From Rutstroemia sp. NJR-2017a BVV2 (Eukaryota > Ascomycota > Leotiomycetes > Helotiales > Rutstroemiaceae), in contig NJPS01000065.1 of the NCBI GenBank assembly GCA_002946415.1, positions 186,001 to 250,000 of the forward strand: a stretch of 64,000 nucleotides of DNA, in the 5' to 3' direction. The notes beneath the pieces are model-generated. The model worked only from the letters and a program-made list of their open reading frames with translations, was not told the DNA's origin and did not search any database. The position numbers and the translations under genes are program-made. This document shows positions 47,035 to 59,100 of the stretch, piece after piece (position 1 is the first letter of the stretch; the number at the start of each line of letters is the position of its first letter).

Positions 47035-48085
47035 AAAGATTTGATCCGGGACTTGGGTTGGGGAAGGAGGAAAAACGATTTGGTGGTGAAAAATAGGTGA
47101 TGGCAATGCTGCAGTCGCAGTTGCTTGCTTGTTACATGGTGTTTGGTGACCTTATACCCTGCTTTTATCTAGAAATTTTATGCGTCGTTAATAATACATT
47201 AGTTCATTCTACTTCACGTTATATACATTTTACACAAGCTTTCCACATGTCTCTTCTTCTCTTTCTCCTGCATCTTCTAGAATGTCTCACTGTAAAAATA
47301 CTACATGATAGCCACCAAAAGAAACGGACATCCAACTGCCGTGTCTTGGGAGAAAAGGGAACCCACACCCACCGTCTGACAGATCGATCGACCCGCTTTT
47401 CCCAAGCTCGAGATCGACGGCAGTGGAGAATGTCTCGGCACTTGCCCTGCTGTGCGTGAGAAAATGTCTCGGGTCTTGGGATGGGACTGGTAGATGGGGC
47501 CAGTAGGGTAGTTGGGTTAGGACGGGCCAGGTTTATGAGATCGATACAGTAGATGTTCTAGAAGGGGTTTGGGAGATCGTGGAGATCGTGCACATCCTAT
47601 CGATGTTGAGAAAGAATTGGACGGTGAGTGAATGGATGTGTGAGATTGGCAGGTGGTTTTTCAGGTGCTGTACTAAGCTGTATCGATACAGCCTACTCGT
47701 AAATATCAATGTGTGTATTCACTTGACGAACTCAGATCTTTTCTGCTACTGTATTGTATGCATAGCAATCTATCATTAATCATTGACCCTATCTAAATAC
47801 TGGTACTGTATGGTATGGTATGGTATGTAAACCATACTCATCATCTATTTTATATCTTCCCCATCTCCGAATCGTCGAGTAGGAAATCCCGTAACGCCTT
47901 GCTGTCAAAAAAATATATAAAGAAAAGACCTCCCCCCTCTAGCATCTTTCTATTCCCTTCATGGAATGAATTGCACAAACTAAATATTCGTGACTCTGCT
48001 CTCATAAAATTACAGCTCGTGAGTTCCCCTCGCCATTTCTTCTAGTGATCTCTCCTCCCCTTGTCGTCCTATCGCACGGGATGAC
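47035..48085. other. convergent intergenic region
   Basis: 3'-3' space between the AIF-like gene and the minus-strand RTA1 gene. A TATGG repeat lies at about 47808-47827. No gene is supported. Confidence 0.5.
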
Positions 48086-49121
48086 TTAAACCGATTCGCG
48101 AGTTCGTGTACGGCTGTGCTTCTTTCTGCCAGAGGGAACCGCCTCCATAGCCACATCACTAGAGTACGAGTCCGGGGCAGCGTAATTCTCCGTCATCGAC
48201 TCGTTATTGATAATCGCGCTTGGATGACGAAGATTGAACAGAACCATAACCAAGAACATGAGAGTAGCATCGAAAACATAGATGAAAGTCTCGGTAGATA
48301 GAAGATAACCGCTTTGTCCTTGCGCGTATTCGATGATACGGAAAAGAGATCGGATCATGATCAGGGTGCTGGCAATGTACAGAATCACGAGGTATTGCTG
48401 CCATGGGACGGATATCGCAGTGTGTCGGCCGCGGTCGGCGCGCGTGATGCGGTAGTGGAAGATGGAGGCGGTGAAGATGAAGAAGCCGAAGAAGATGACT
48501 TGCACGGCGAGACCGCCTGTGATGATGTTGTTGCCGGTTTTGGTGCTGGCTTCTGTCTTTGCTGTTGCAAGCATTCCACCACCTGTTGTTTGTTAGTGTC
48601 AGATGCGCAAGAACATAAAGATTGCAGTGACGTACCAGAAGATTGCATAAGGAACGAAAGCACATCTCCAGCCACGAAGACTTTGGTGAGCCATTTAGCA
48701 CGGATAGGCGAGTGCTTTTCTCCGTCTGTTAGGAGGATGATTCGGCTCAAGATCATGTAAATCGAAGCGGCGAAAAGAGCGGGAGCCAGGAGAATCAACA
48801 AGCTTTGTATGATATATGGTCCGAGAGTCCATTCCGCATAGTCCTGTTGACTGTTGAGTGCTCGACCGACGTATCCTATGGTTTCAACTGCGGGGGCAGA
48901 TTAGTTATGCACGTATATGGAGATCTCGCTTCGTCGAGGGGACGTTGGAACTTACACAATCCGCCAATTACGAATGGAATGAAATACCATGTTCTCCTTG
49001 TGAATAGTTGGAATATGTGACCAAATGATGAGATGGCAAATAGGACGATGAATATAACAGCCGCCGCCAGAGATGGGTGGTAGTGGTACAACAAGTACTT
49101 TCCTTCAGGAGTGGTCGACAT
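48086..49121 (-). CDS. RTA1-like seven-helix membrane protein
   Basis: Three exons on the minus strand (49121-48956, 48887-48636, 48582-48086; introns of 68 and 53 nt) give 304 residues. About seven hydrophobic helices are visible, starting with A-A-A-V-I-F-I-V-L-F-A-I. The family hallmarks are G-R-A (in E-T-I-G-Y-V-G-R-A), a D-x3-F-L-x-Q-x2-G-G-G-M motif spanning the second intron, and A-P-A-L-F-A-A-S-I-Y. RTA1-type proteins sit in plasma or ER membranes. In yeast, relatives (Rta1, Rsb1, Pug1, Ylr046c) affect resistance to 7-aminocholesterol or export of long-chain bases. A basic, Ser/Arg-rich C-terminal tail is likely cytosolic. Substrate unknown. The gene lies between two Zn2Cys6 regulators. 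Confidence 0.94.
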
Positions 49122-50561
49122 GGTGAACAGACAAGCCTACAACTGTGGGTCTGGATGTGATTCGGTGATAAGATTAAGTCGATTCAAGGGGTAAGTAGTC
49201 GAGAAATGCTGAGTCTAGACGGGTTCGAGAAGGGGAAGAGTGTGGTTGCGAATTGCTGATGAAAAAAAAAATAACGGAAATGGAACGAAGAGCAATATAA
49301 ATAAAGATGCATCTCTGGGGAAATCACATATGAAATAAGATAACAACATTACACGGATTTCATAAGGGTGCGCACTTTCGTATCGTCGTAACCGTATTCA
49401 TTCCCACGTACTCGACTAGAATACGCGTATAGAAGACTCGGTAGCGCTCGGATTCTCGCATTCGGCTCGTATTCGCTCGCACTCGCAGCGAAGGGAGCAA
49501 CTAGAGAGATTAGAGAGATTATGCGGACTGCTTATTGGCTCCTGCGCTGCTAGCTTCGGCTAGGCAAATGGCACTCTGCATTTGGTTATGCAGGAGAATT
49601 GGAGATGGAGGCTGTGATGACTTTGAGAAGCTGGCCTAATCGTTAGGCTGGTCTTTGCCAAGATCGTTGTATCCTCTGTACTGTTTCTGTCTCTGCCTGG
49701 AACGTCAACGGTGTACAGGTTTGAGCAGGCCGGGTATTCTTCCACGGCAGATTCTTCTTCGTTTGTGTCGGTCAATGGGAACGCTGTAGTCATAGATTCG
49801 GTGCCAGGAAATGCAAGTGCCCTAGGTGGCTGCTGTATCACGGTACTCTCCATGTTGTCCCTGACACTTCTCTCGCCTTGCTGATGGAAGCTTCATGGAG
49901 TTGTGTCCAGAAACTGTGTTAGTTGGCCAATATCAATAATGTAAGCTGCCGAGGCTCCCTCCCGATAAGAGATGCGATGTACCGGTCGACAAGCTTGGAC
50001 GTTGTCTTGCGGCCTCCCGAAGTTTTGGCTCCAGTTGACCAGATTGATTGGCCTTTTGCAGCTTGGTTCCCTTGCCGTTTGCTGCTCGCATCGTCGGCTT
50101 CTCAAGTAATTGGTTGGATTCTTGAAACATATGACAAGGCTCACAAGGCTGTGCATGTCTAGAGTGCAGCTAGCTATTTTAAGCTTTATGTATCCTCGCG
50201 TGCTCGCTCGCACTTTCGTTCTTCGCACTTCGCTTTTCGCATCGCTCCCGTTCCCGTTCCCGCCATATCATTCGTCACCACTTCAGATCCTAATCCTACA
50301 ACCTCATCGCCGGTTCCTATTAGCCTATCAACGGTCATCCCATCTTAGATGCATGCTTGCAACCGGCTGGATCAGATCATCGACTAAGTGGAATCACCGT
50401 TTCGTACTCAGCCTTGCAGAATCACCAAGAGCCCGTTGCTCTAGCCGTTAATCGATCCATCCACTGCACTTTTGCTGGGATCTCTGTTCTATTGGCTAGA
50501 TAGAGTTCACCGCAGTGCAGGCCCTTCCCCAGATATTCGGGTAATTTGGGGACAAGCTGCC
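49122..50561. other. intergenic region, divergent between RTA1 and UPC2-like gene
   Basis: Upstream of both genes, so it should hold both promoters. CTCGCACTCGCA- and CTCGCTCGCA-like short repeats occur near 49460 and 50205. A 97-codon minus-strand ORF (49853-49560) has an ATG but no features, and I do not annotate it as a gene. Confidence 0.45.
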
Positions 50562-51858
50562 ATGATTTCCTCACGTAAGCCACACAGGAAAGTACGGACT
50601 GGGTGTCGAGTATGCAAAACTCGGAAAATCAAGGTCAGGCCCAATTCATAGTTATACTGACTCGCCTCGAACTTCTCACATGATTTCTTTAGCTAACTTA
50701 AAATTGTAGTGCGATGAAAACAAGCCATCATGTAACAACTGCATCAGACATTCTGTACCATGTGATATTATGACGGCCAGTGCGGCTGGGACGCCAATAT
50801 CCCCAGCAGCCTCAGGGGTCGGTTCATCCCTTGTACCTACCTCCTCCACCAGCCCAGGGACCCCTCTCAACACACTCAGCCCTATGAATGAATCACCTTT
50901 ACCCAGTCACCAAAGTCCGCTTCCGTCGCTAAATTCAATCCAACCGCGAAGCTTGTATCTTGTCGATATGGAGTTGATGCACCATTATGCGACTTCGACG
51001 AGTTATACGCTATCCTCGGGTGCTGCTGCCTCTGTGGTCTGGCGTCTCAATGTCCCACAAATTGCCTATTCTCACGAGTTTGTCATGCGAGGTATTCTTG
51101 CAATGGCGGCTCTGCATATTGCACATTTCAAGCCCGAGAAGAGAGTCTTTTATGTCGAGCAAGCAATGATCCATTATCAACTTGCATTACCAGTAGCAAC
51201 AGCAATGTTGTCAAACATCACTGAGGATAATTGCACCGCTCTCTATGTCTTCTCTTCGATGGCTCTGTTACATGCTCTGGCCAGTCCCAGAAAAGATTCC
51301 GACTTCTTGATTGTTGACGATACTGATGTTTCAAGTTGGGTTTACCTTCTTAGGGGCTTGAGATCTATATCAGATGTCTCATATCAAGTCATCCAGAAGG
51401 GCCCTCTAGCTCCCATGTTCAGTGCTGGTGCGAGACGAGCTGAATTAAGGGAAAATCTAGGGCCATATGAGGATTTCTATAACCTGAATCAGCTTCAACA
51501 ATACGTCAAAGCATCGAGCGAACACCCAGATGATACAGCAACCTACCTGGAAGCCATTGATGAGTTGCGCAAATCCTTATCGGTTTTATTTACTGTAGGC
51601 CCTGCTGAATACGAAGTGACGGATTTATTCATTTGGCCCTACAAGGTACCCGATCTTTACTTGTCGTTATTAAGACGGCGAGAGCAGCTTGCTCTCATTG
51701 TATATGCGTACTTTTGTATCCCCATGAAGCGCCTGGATTCACATTGGTGGATACAAGGCTGGGCTATACACCTCATCAGACAAATCTATGCTCTTTTGAA
51801 TCCTGAAAATCGTTTATGGATACAAATTGTCATCGAAGAGGTTGGCTGGGTACCCTGA
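50562..51858 (+). CDS. Zn2Cys6 transcription factor, UPC2-like
   Basis: Two exons (50562-50633, 50710-51858; 76-nt intron, acceptor TAG) give 406 residues. The zinc cluster has cysteines at residues 15, 18, 25, 32, 35 and 42. The surrounding R-K-P-H-R-K-x-R-T-G-C-R-x-C-K-x-R-K-I-K and C-D-E-x-K-P-S-C-x-N-C-I-R-H are typical of the sterol-regulator UPC2-like subfamily. The intron splits the cluster exactly before the third cysteine. The remainder (L-E/D-L-M-H-H-Y-x-T-S-T-S-Y-T-L, I-A-Y-S-H-E-F-V-M-R-G-I-L-A-M-A-A-L-H) matches the subfamily regulatory region. Many fungi have numerous paralogues with unrelated targets, so a role in sterol genes is not implied. Confidence 0.93.
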
Positions 51859-52633
51859 GTATAATGAATATCCGGCAGGAGTGACGTAAACAACTGTTCA
51901 TCTGAAGTGTTCCGGTCTGCAGAGGGTATAAGATCTGCCCGGTGGTCTGCAAGTCCGCCGTCATTCGGGACTGCATCAAGCATGAGTGTCCTGTGGGTCT
52001 GCCGAAATCCTTGTCCGCCCCAGCGAGAGCCAGTAGTCCTCTCTGCAGGCTACTACCTCGGTCAAGGCTCGATAAGTAACAAGGCTCGCCTAGGACCAGT
52101 TGCTAGTGATTGGTGGATGTTGACTCTTCGGATGAGAGATATACAACTCAAGGGCACGGTGAATTCTCTACAATTACTCCACAGCAGAGTATATTAAAGG
52201 GACCCATACAAGGTCAGGACAGAAGTAGGAAAGCAGACTATGATTCATAAGGACCCGAGAAGTAATGAATGCGAAGATACGAGGAATGGTTTCTGGGATT
52301 ACTATGTATCCTAGCCAGCTCCGAGTCGGACATGGCGCAGAGTCCGAGACAACCGAAATGGATAGAATATCATTGACTGGAGGCCGGTGGAATTTTCCGT
52401 GAGACGGATAAACTACCAAGGGTGGTCTTCGCAGTAGGATTAGAATTACGAGATCTATCTAGTTTGCTTACGGTCTAATCTTTTCGTCTTCGATGCATTG
52501 CGAATGCGCAAAGATCAAACTTCCATAACACTTTCCATTTCATGAACGAGATGCCACACTAACAATTAACACCACTGCAAATTTGCATCACTAAGACCTT
52601 GCTATCATGCTGCAGTTGCCTTACAATATTCGT
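51859..52633. other. convergent intergenic region
   Basis: 3'-3' space between the UPC2-like gene and the minus-strand cysteine-knot-like gene. No gene supported. Confidence 0.5.
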
Positions 52634-53837
52634 CTATGCAACAAGTCCTCTGAATAACTCCCTCATTCGACGAAGACCCGAAAGTCTTTCATGAGAAGGA
52701 ACAGGCTTCGCCCCCTTCTCGTTCTCGACGCCTACGCCAACCCCTGATGCCGACTTTATTGCCTGTTCGTACTCACTTTCTTCATCCATTTTGAGACAAT
52801 GTGGTTCTCCTATACCCAAAAGATCTATGCAGGTAAACCCAGCACAACAAGGCGCAGGCGGGCATCTCCCCTTACTGCGTGAAGGATGGCAGTTATCTAC
52901 CCCTTATGTTAGTGGCAGCCCGATCACGTTGACTGGAATTGAAAAGAAATTCTCGAAAGAAATACATACATCCTCCAGCAATACATGAATTCTCACAAAT
53001 ATCCTCCTCTGTAGGTATAAGTGGTTTTTGCGCGTTCCCAGAGTTTGAATCCGTATCCGTATCTTTCACACACTCAGGACTTCCGCCTTCGTCTACCCTC
53101 TTGCATGTTGTGCCCGGACAACATGAAAGACCGGGGATATTACAGTGATGGGCTGGACACGGGCTCTTAGCGATTCATACTCCTTGTTTGTGTAGCAGGG
53201 AGAGATATGATATACTTACCTCCAAGATCAAGACATTTCGCATGCACATCTTCATCTCCGCCTGCATCGTTCTGGCTCGCTTGCTTCTCCTTCGTAACCT
53301 CTCTGAAAACACTAGACCCAAGCCCAAACAACCCTCTATCAGCATCACATCTATAACTCTCCCCCTCGCCCACCCTCTCACAAGTCAAGCCGGAGCAGCA
53401 TGAGGGATCTGGGATGTTGCAGTGGTACGCTGGTTTTTTCCTGTTAGGCCAAGGAATAATGAACGCAGGGGGATAAATTAATATACCTCCTTCAACCAAA
53501 CATTCATCCTTCGCATCGGGTGGCTGACAAAGCCCGTAGTCGCCGTTGGGCTCGAAATGGCAGGTGAAGCCGTTGCAGCAGTTTTTGGCGGAGGGTGGAT
53601 GGCATATACCTGTGGAAGGGTCAGTTTGGGTTGGCAAGAGGTGAGGGGACAGGTGGAGGAGGGGAATATGGTTGGGATGGTAGGAGGGTACGCACCTCCT
53701 TGAGGAGAACATTCACAATCAGGGTCGAGCAAGGGTGTGATGGCAAGAGACGTGGTGTCAGATTTTGGATCGGGGTCGCCGGCGAGGGTTGAGCGGATAA
53801 GAATGAGGATCACGCTGAGGAGAATAGCTTTGTGCAT
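52634..53837 (-). CDS. secreted protein with four tandem cysteine-knot-like modules (orphan)
   Basis: Five exons on the minus strand (53837-53696, 53609-53487, 53429-53220, 53152-52970, 52896-52634) give 306 residues. The signal peptide spans about residues 1-19. Four modules share a C-x6/7-C-x6/7-CC-x4-C-x10-C pattern: cysteines 43-50-58/59-64-75, 84-92-99/100-105-116, 154-162-169/170-175-186 and 215-222-236/237-242-253. The last module has a longer, 13-residue C2-CC gap with an extra cysteine. This is the spacing type of inhibitor-cystine-knot (knottin) folds. All four introns are phase 1 and each lies between the first and second cysteine of a module. Linkers between modules are acidic or Asp/Asn-rich. 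A cysteine-free tail of about 53 residues ends in a basic R-R-M-R-E-L-F-R-G-L stretch. Total cysteines are odd (27). Function is unknown; protease inhibition, effector or antimicrobial roles are possibilities only. Confidence 0.85.
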
Positions 53838-54991
53838 CTTGGTGCTGAAGTTGAGGAAGAAGGAGCTTGATACTTTGATTCTTGGTTTCTGAATTTGGCC
53901 AGCAAGACAAGGACCGTAGTAGGTCATATATTGAAGAATGTAAAGCTAGCAAACATGGTCAATGTGCCACACATTCCAGGAGTTCAGCGGCTGCTTAGGA
54001 ATGTGGTACCGGTGGTCGACCATATACTGTCTTTTATTAGCTCTGCAAATCATTGCCGGCCTGATTGTTCTAGTCGAGTTCTCCAACCTCCATATCTATC
54101 TTTCCCATGCCGAGTAGAGGTAGATATGGTTTCGAGGCTCTCCGGTGCAGAAATAACCTTTCGACAACAATACTAAATCAGCCTGCTTTTCCAAGCCGAG
54201 AAGCGAAGACATTCTCGCAACTGATGAGCACAGTCAAGATAGACAGCACGGCAACCACAGTCAGAAATGACCTCGAAATGGGAAGACTACATAACGTAAC
54301 ATTTCAGCTATCAAATCAAAGGAATCGGCGGCATAGGATGCCTAACAGTCTCTACATTAAGAATCTAGGATCGTGGTATAACTTTCATGTACATCGAAGC
54401 ATGGGAGTATCGACTACGACTTTCCGAAGTATTTCAACATCCAGTCAATTGCATCGAAAGCTGTTTATTGCTCCTGTTCGGATAATGACATTGTATATCA
54501 TCTCTAACTTTCACATCGCTCGTGACTTGTCGTGCACCTCTACACAATGGTGTTCTAAAGGAACGTAAGAAGCCATAGTGCCGTCACTTGACAGATCCAT
54601 AGCCAATTGAAGACCGAAGATGGTGGTCAAAAGAGAGCACAATCTTTGGGTTGTCGATCTCTTTTACAATGCAAAGGAGTCAAGAATATCAATGACCGAT
54701 GAAGAGAACCTATGCCGAATTTTTACCCCTAAAGAGTGGAAGTATGCACAAACAAACATCGGTCCGGGTGAAACACGAGGCTGAACCGCACGGACCAAAT
54801 TTAACACGGCGGTTACATAGCCTTCCCTCATGAAACGAACCATTCCTCCCCCTCACATCAGATTCGTCTCATGTTTTCTCCTCACGAGAAGATGATACCA
54901 CATATATAAAGTCCTGTCTCGACTTTCCCTTTAAACCAAAAACCTCTATTCTATCTACCCTCTTCCCATTAATTCTTAATCCATCACCAAA
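53838..54991. other. divergent intergenic region
   Basis: Upstream of both the minus-strand cysteine-knot gene and the plus-strand dehydrogenase. A 153-codon ORF at 54107-54568 has no features and is probably chance. TATATAAAG at 54902-54910 is a candidate TATA box about 90 bp before the dehydrogenase ATG. Confidence 0.45.
54902..54910 (+). promoter_or_regulatory. candidate TATA box of the dehydrogenase gene
   Basis: TATATAAAG lies about 80 bases before the ATG at 54992, with a pyrimidine-rich stretch between. This spacing suits a fungal TATA promoter with a short leader. Confidence 0.5.
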
Positions 54992-56152
54992 ATGAACCAC
55001 CAGCCTCGTCGCGGGGAAGAGCTCCCATGGGCTAAACCCCTCAGCATGGATCTCCTCCTCAAGGTCCTCAACGTAACCTTCTTGCACCCCTTTGTCGCAT
55101 GGATGATCCCGTTATGTATGCGCGCACAAGCAATGCAATGGCATCATCCAGCCATCCAATACACAATTGGCTATGCGGCGTTTCTAACCATGCTTTATTT
55201 CCTGAACATCCTAAACCGCCAAATCGCATACAGCAGGCCGCGGAAAGTCGATCTTTCCGAAGAAGTCATTGTGATAACTGGAGGTGCGAGTGGCTTGGGT
55301 TTGCTGGTCGCAGAAGTGTATGGCATGAGAGGAGCGACGGTTGCAGTGCTTGATGTGAGGGAGTTGGAGAGTGGTGAGGCGAGGGGTATTAGTTTGTATA
55401 AATGCGATGTTGGAGATAGCGAGCAAGTCGCAAAGGCTGCGCGAGAGATTGAGAGAGACGTACGTTCTTCCATATCTATCAATTCCTGCATTCCTGCTTC
55501 ATCCAATTCTGGAATTTCAAAACACTAACCAACCCAATAGCTTGGAACCCCCACAATCCTAATCAACAACGCCGCCATCGTAAACGGCAAAACCCTCCTC
55601 GATCTCTCCCTCCCCGAAATCGAAAAAGCCTTCCGCGTCAACGTCCTCGGCGCCTTCAACACCCTCAAAACCTTCCTCCCGGGCATGGTCCGCGCCGGCC
55701 ACGGCACCATCGTAACCATGTCCAGCGTACTCGCCCACCTCGGCGCTGCGCAACTCTCCGACTACAGCGCGTCCAAAGCCGCATTGACAGCCCTGCATAA
55801 ATCCCTCGCAGCAGAACTCAAAGACCATAAAGACATCAAGATGATTCTAGTAGAGCCGGGCCAGATGAGCACGCCGCTGTTTGCAGGCACGCAGACGCCA
55901 AACAGCTTTTTTGCACCGGTGCTCGAGCCAGTCGATGTGGCGAAGGAGATCATCGCGCTGGTGGATGCGGGGACCTCAGGCTGGTTGGCGCTGCCGCTTT
56001 ATTCGAGGTGGATTGCGGTGTTTGGGGTGTTGCCGGTGGGGGTGCAGGCGTTGTTGAGAAGGCTGAGTGGGGTTGATGCGGCGATGGGGGGTTGGGTGGG
56101 GAGGGGAAGGGAAGGGGAGGGCATGGATAAGGAGAAGAGGGAGATACTGTGA
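54992..56152 (+). CDS. membrane-anchored short-chain dehydrogenase/reductase (SDR16C/RDH10-like)
   Basis: Two exons (54992-55459, 55541-56152; 81-nt intron, donor GTACGT, acceptor TAG) give 359 residues. N-terminal hydrophobic segments at about residues 19-42 and 57-73 suggest ER or lipid-droplet anchoring. The Rossmann cofactor motif T-G-G-A-S-G-L-G is at 96-103, with D-V after beta-2 (NAD preference suggested by the Asp). N-N-A-A is at 165-168, the catalytic serine near 217, and the Y-S-A-S-K catalytic Tyr/Lys at 231/235. The order and long N-terminal anchor fit retinol-dehydrogenase-like SDRs of fungi, whose substrate is usually unknown. The C-terminus is basic and Gly-rich. The 3' exon shifts from C-ending to G-ending codons. 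Confidence 0.94.
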
Positions 56153-59100
56153 AGGAGGGGTGATGTGCTACTTGGGCTGGTTCTGAGTGTGTGGGAAGAA
56201 TATACGTCTACGAGGACAATGTATAATGCATGTATTTTACATAGATACAATACCCGAATATTTTTCTGTTCATAATTGAAGTCGGTAATTCCTGTCCATC
56301 GATATACTTTCAAGTTTCCGAGGCGCTGTAGAAGAAGCATTGATGTCTAGTACGACCGTATAGGTAGTCTCCATGAGACAAAGACAAACCTCATGTCTTC
56401 CTGAACGAGAGTCTAGTCGAAAATGTGGAGGGGTATGAGCGTTGAGGGTGGTGGTGGTGGTAGTGGTGCCGCTGCTGCAAGATGTGATAAGGGTGGAATA
56501 AGGAGGGGAGTTGAGAGGAAGTGGTATAAATGAGAAAGGATAAGCCAGCATTAGGATGGCACGCGGTGGAATCATCTCTCTCTTCTCCCTGCTACCAACG
56601 ACACCACTGTAACGTTAATGATGGATGTTTCTTCCATTGCTGGTTTCAAAAACTCAAAATTGCTGGATACCAAAAGTATCATAGGTCCTAGTATTCCATA
56701 TCTGGCCTAGTATGGGATATCGCCTTGTCTATACAAGCCTTTCTTCTCTCTTCTCTCTTCTCTCTTCTCTCTTCTCTCTTCTCTCTTCTCTCTTCTCTCT
56801 TCTCTCTTCTCTCTTCTCTCTTCTCTCTTCCCCCCATCACCACAAAAGTCTTCTCTATTCCTGGTTTCAATCCCTTCTCTCCTCTTCTCTCCCTATATCC
56901 ACACTGGAGGATATTACAGGAATTCATTTCTAGGATTCTCCCAAGCTGCTTCATTCTCCCGAGGTATTTTCTTCTCCCAAACCATTTCATTTCCCAGGGC
57001 TTTTCATTCTCCTAGGGCTTTTCATTGATCGTCGTGTTCCTCAGTCTTCTAGCATATTCTGGATTTCGTCATAGCTAGCAGGCCTGCAGCTAGTTCGTCG
57101 TCGGGGACGTTTCGTGGGACGAGTCTGCTCCAGGGTCGCTTACTCTTTCAATCGAGATTGGCGTCTGAAGCTCTTTTGCACAATTTGTAGAAATTGTCGG
57201 AATAAAGCTCGAGGGAAAAGAAATTGATAGGGTGAAGAAGACTATAGTATTCCATTCTGCCAGGATAAACTATGCTCCCCTGGCCATTTCCACCCCTCAG
57301 GCCACCTCATTGTCCCAGGACGGGAAAACTCCTCCGTGGGATGAATTGGGAAAGAAAGATATGATATACTAGACACGATACGGTTTGAGGGAGGTGAGGA
57401 TACAGGGATAGAACGGGATATGTAGAGTATTATATGTTGGACAAGACTCATGTGATAGGGAAGACCGGATAGAATATATGCGATAGGAGAAGACGACATG
57501 ACGGGATGTGGGACATGAGACGGGATGAGATACCATAGTGAGAAGTGGCTGCTGCGAAGTGGACGAGTTTACTTCCAACCCCAAGTCATATTCTTGTTCT
57601 TGTAAACTCTCACAGCGATAAAGGTGGATGTTCCTGACATGTATAGCACAATCACATTTTGAGAGGAGCGCGAAAAAGCTATTGTATTTGCGAGTCAAAC
57701 GTAGTTGCATAGAAAGATCTAAAATACTGCTCTTCGCTTTCTTCCCCAAACTTCTGAGTCGAGAATAACTCTTCTCGGTGTCTTCTTAGGAAGGCACATG
57801 CCGGCAACTCCAAGGCAAACTGTCCGTTTCCGATGTCCTCACAGAATATGCCAGAATAGGTGCAGATGCAGCAGACACAAGACCAGACACACGAAACCAA
57901 TCCACATATCACCATACCGACAGTATGTAGCCCGCGCCTCCTTGGTAGGCAGATTCTTTGGGCGAATCACTCGATAACGCCACAATACAGTGCAGAAGAC
58001 TTGAGAGCATAACAAAGGAAGAGACGGGAAAAACTAGGATCGTTTTCGCAAACGTAGGAACATAGAAACAAAACGATGCGAGGAAGATTCAGGTAGTATT
58101 CCGACTGCAATCGCACTGTACCCAGTAGATTGCCGAAGGATGAGAAGACGGCTTTATACGAATACTACCATACCATTCCATACCGTACGCGTACGTCGGT
58201 CTCATCAGCCGCCATACTTTGGCAGCCAACATCAAAGCCCAAAAGCCGTTGGTAAGCAAGGATCAAGCCGTGAAGAAATACATCCGTCACCACTACTTCC
58301 AAGTTCACAAACACCTCACCCTTCATCAATCGTTTCAATCTAGATCTCTCAAACCAAACTCAAAAAGAAAAATTTCTTCTTTCGAAACTTCCGCGATATG
58401 AAATAACGCGCGTGCGGAATAATATAACAGCAAAGTATTATCAGTATACACGGAAGCATTGGTAATTGGTAAAAAGCTCTTCCTCGGATCCCTCCGAATG
58501 CCCAACTCCTTTACAAGCATATCCCCTTCCCCGCTTGGACATTGTTTTGACAACAACGGCGGTGCAGCAAGGTAAGATATCCATATTAAATGTCAGAGTC
58601 ATAGAATAAAACTGCAATTATTAATTTTTCTTTCTCTTTTTGGCTTTCGTCCACTTGGATGTGGATGTGGAGTGGATGTTATGCGTTCGTGGGTGGATTT
58701 GCTAGGATGAGCTTTCTGGCATTGTGGGATGGACGTTTGATGTTCATGGGATCCTGTCCTGGACTTTATGCGGAGGCGTGTCTGAACGGCGAGGTTGTGG
58801 TGTACATATGATGGGGGAAATCATGGTTGAGAGGTGTGAGAGGTATATAATTCAAGGGATACGGTGAGTTGGGTATTTGGTCGCACGACATGATATGTAT
58901 TCATGGGAATGGGGAATGAGGTGGGGGGAGAAAGGGGTATATAACAAGAGTGCCCTTGCAGTCGGCGATGTTGATCCTGATGATGCTGCGGACACTGACT
59001 GCAGCATGTAGGTGTGAATACAGATGCAGGCGCAGTAGGTGAAGAAATGCCATGCCATGCCATGCTATGCCGTGCTGAAGAGCCGTCATCATTATGCGGC

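Noticed and set aside
49560..49853. 97-codon minus-strand ORF upstream of the UPC2-like gene
   Set aside because: It has an ATG but no domain, no spliced partner and no compositional sign of coding; it is within the expected promoter space.
54107..54568. 153-codon ORF upstream of the dehydrogenase
   Set aside because: No features; sequence reads as random, and it lies in a divergent promoter region.
56688..57015. ORFs of Leu/Ser or Arg/Glu repeats
   Set aside because: They are translations of the TTCTCTC microsatellite in its various frames.
57369..57915. Two overlapping minus-strand ORFs (126 and 78 codons)
   Set aside because: They overlap in different frames without splice signals joining them and show no recognisable features.
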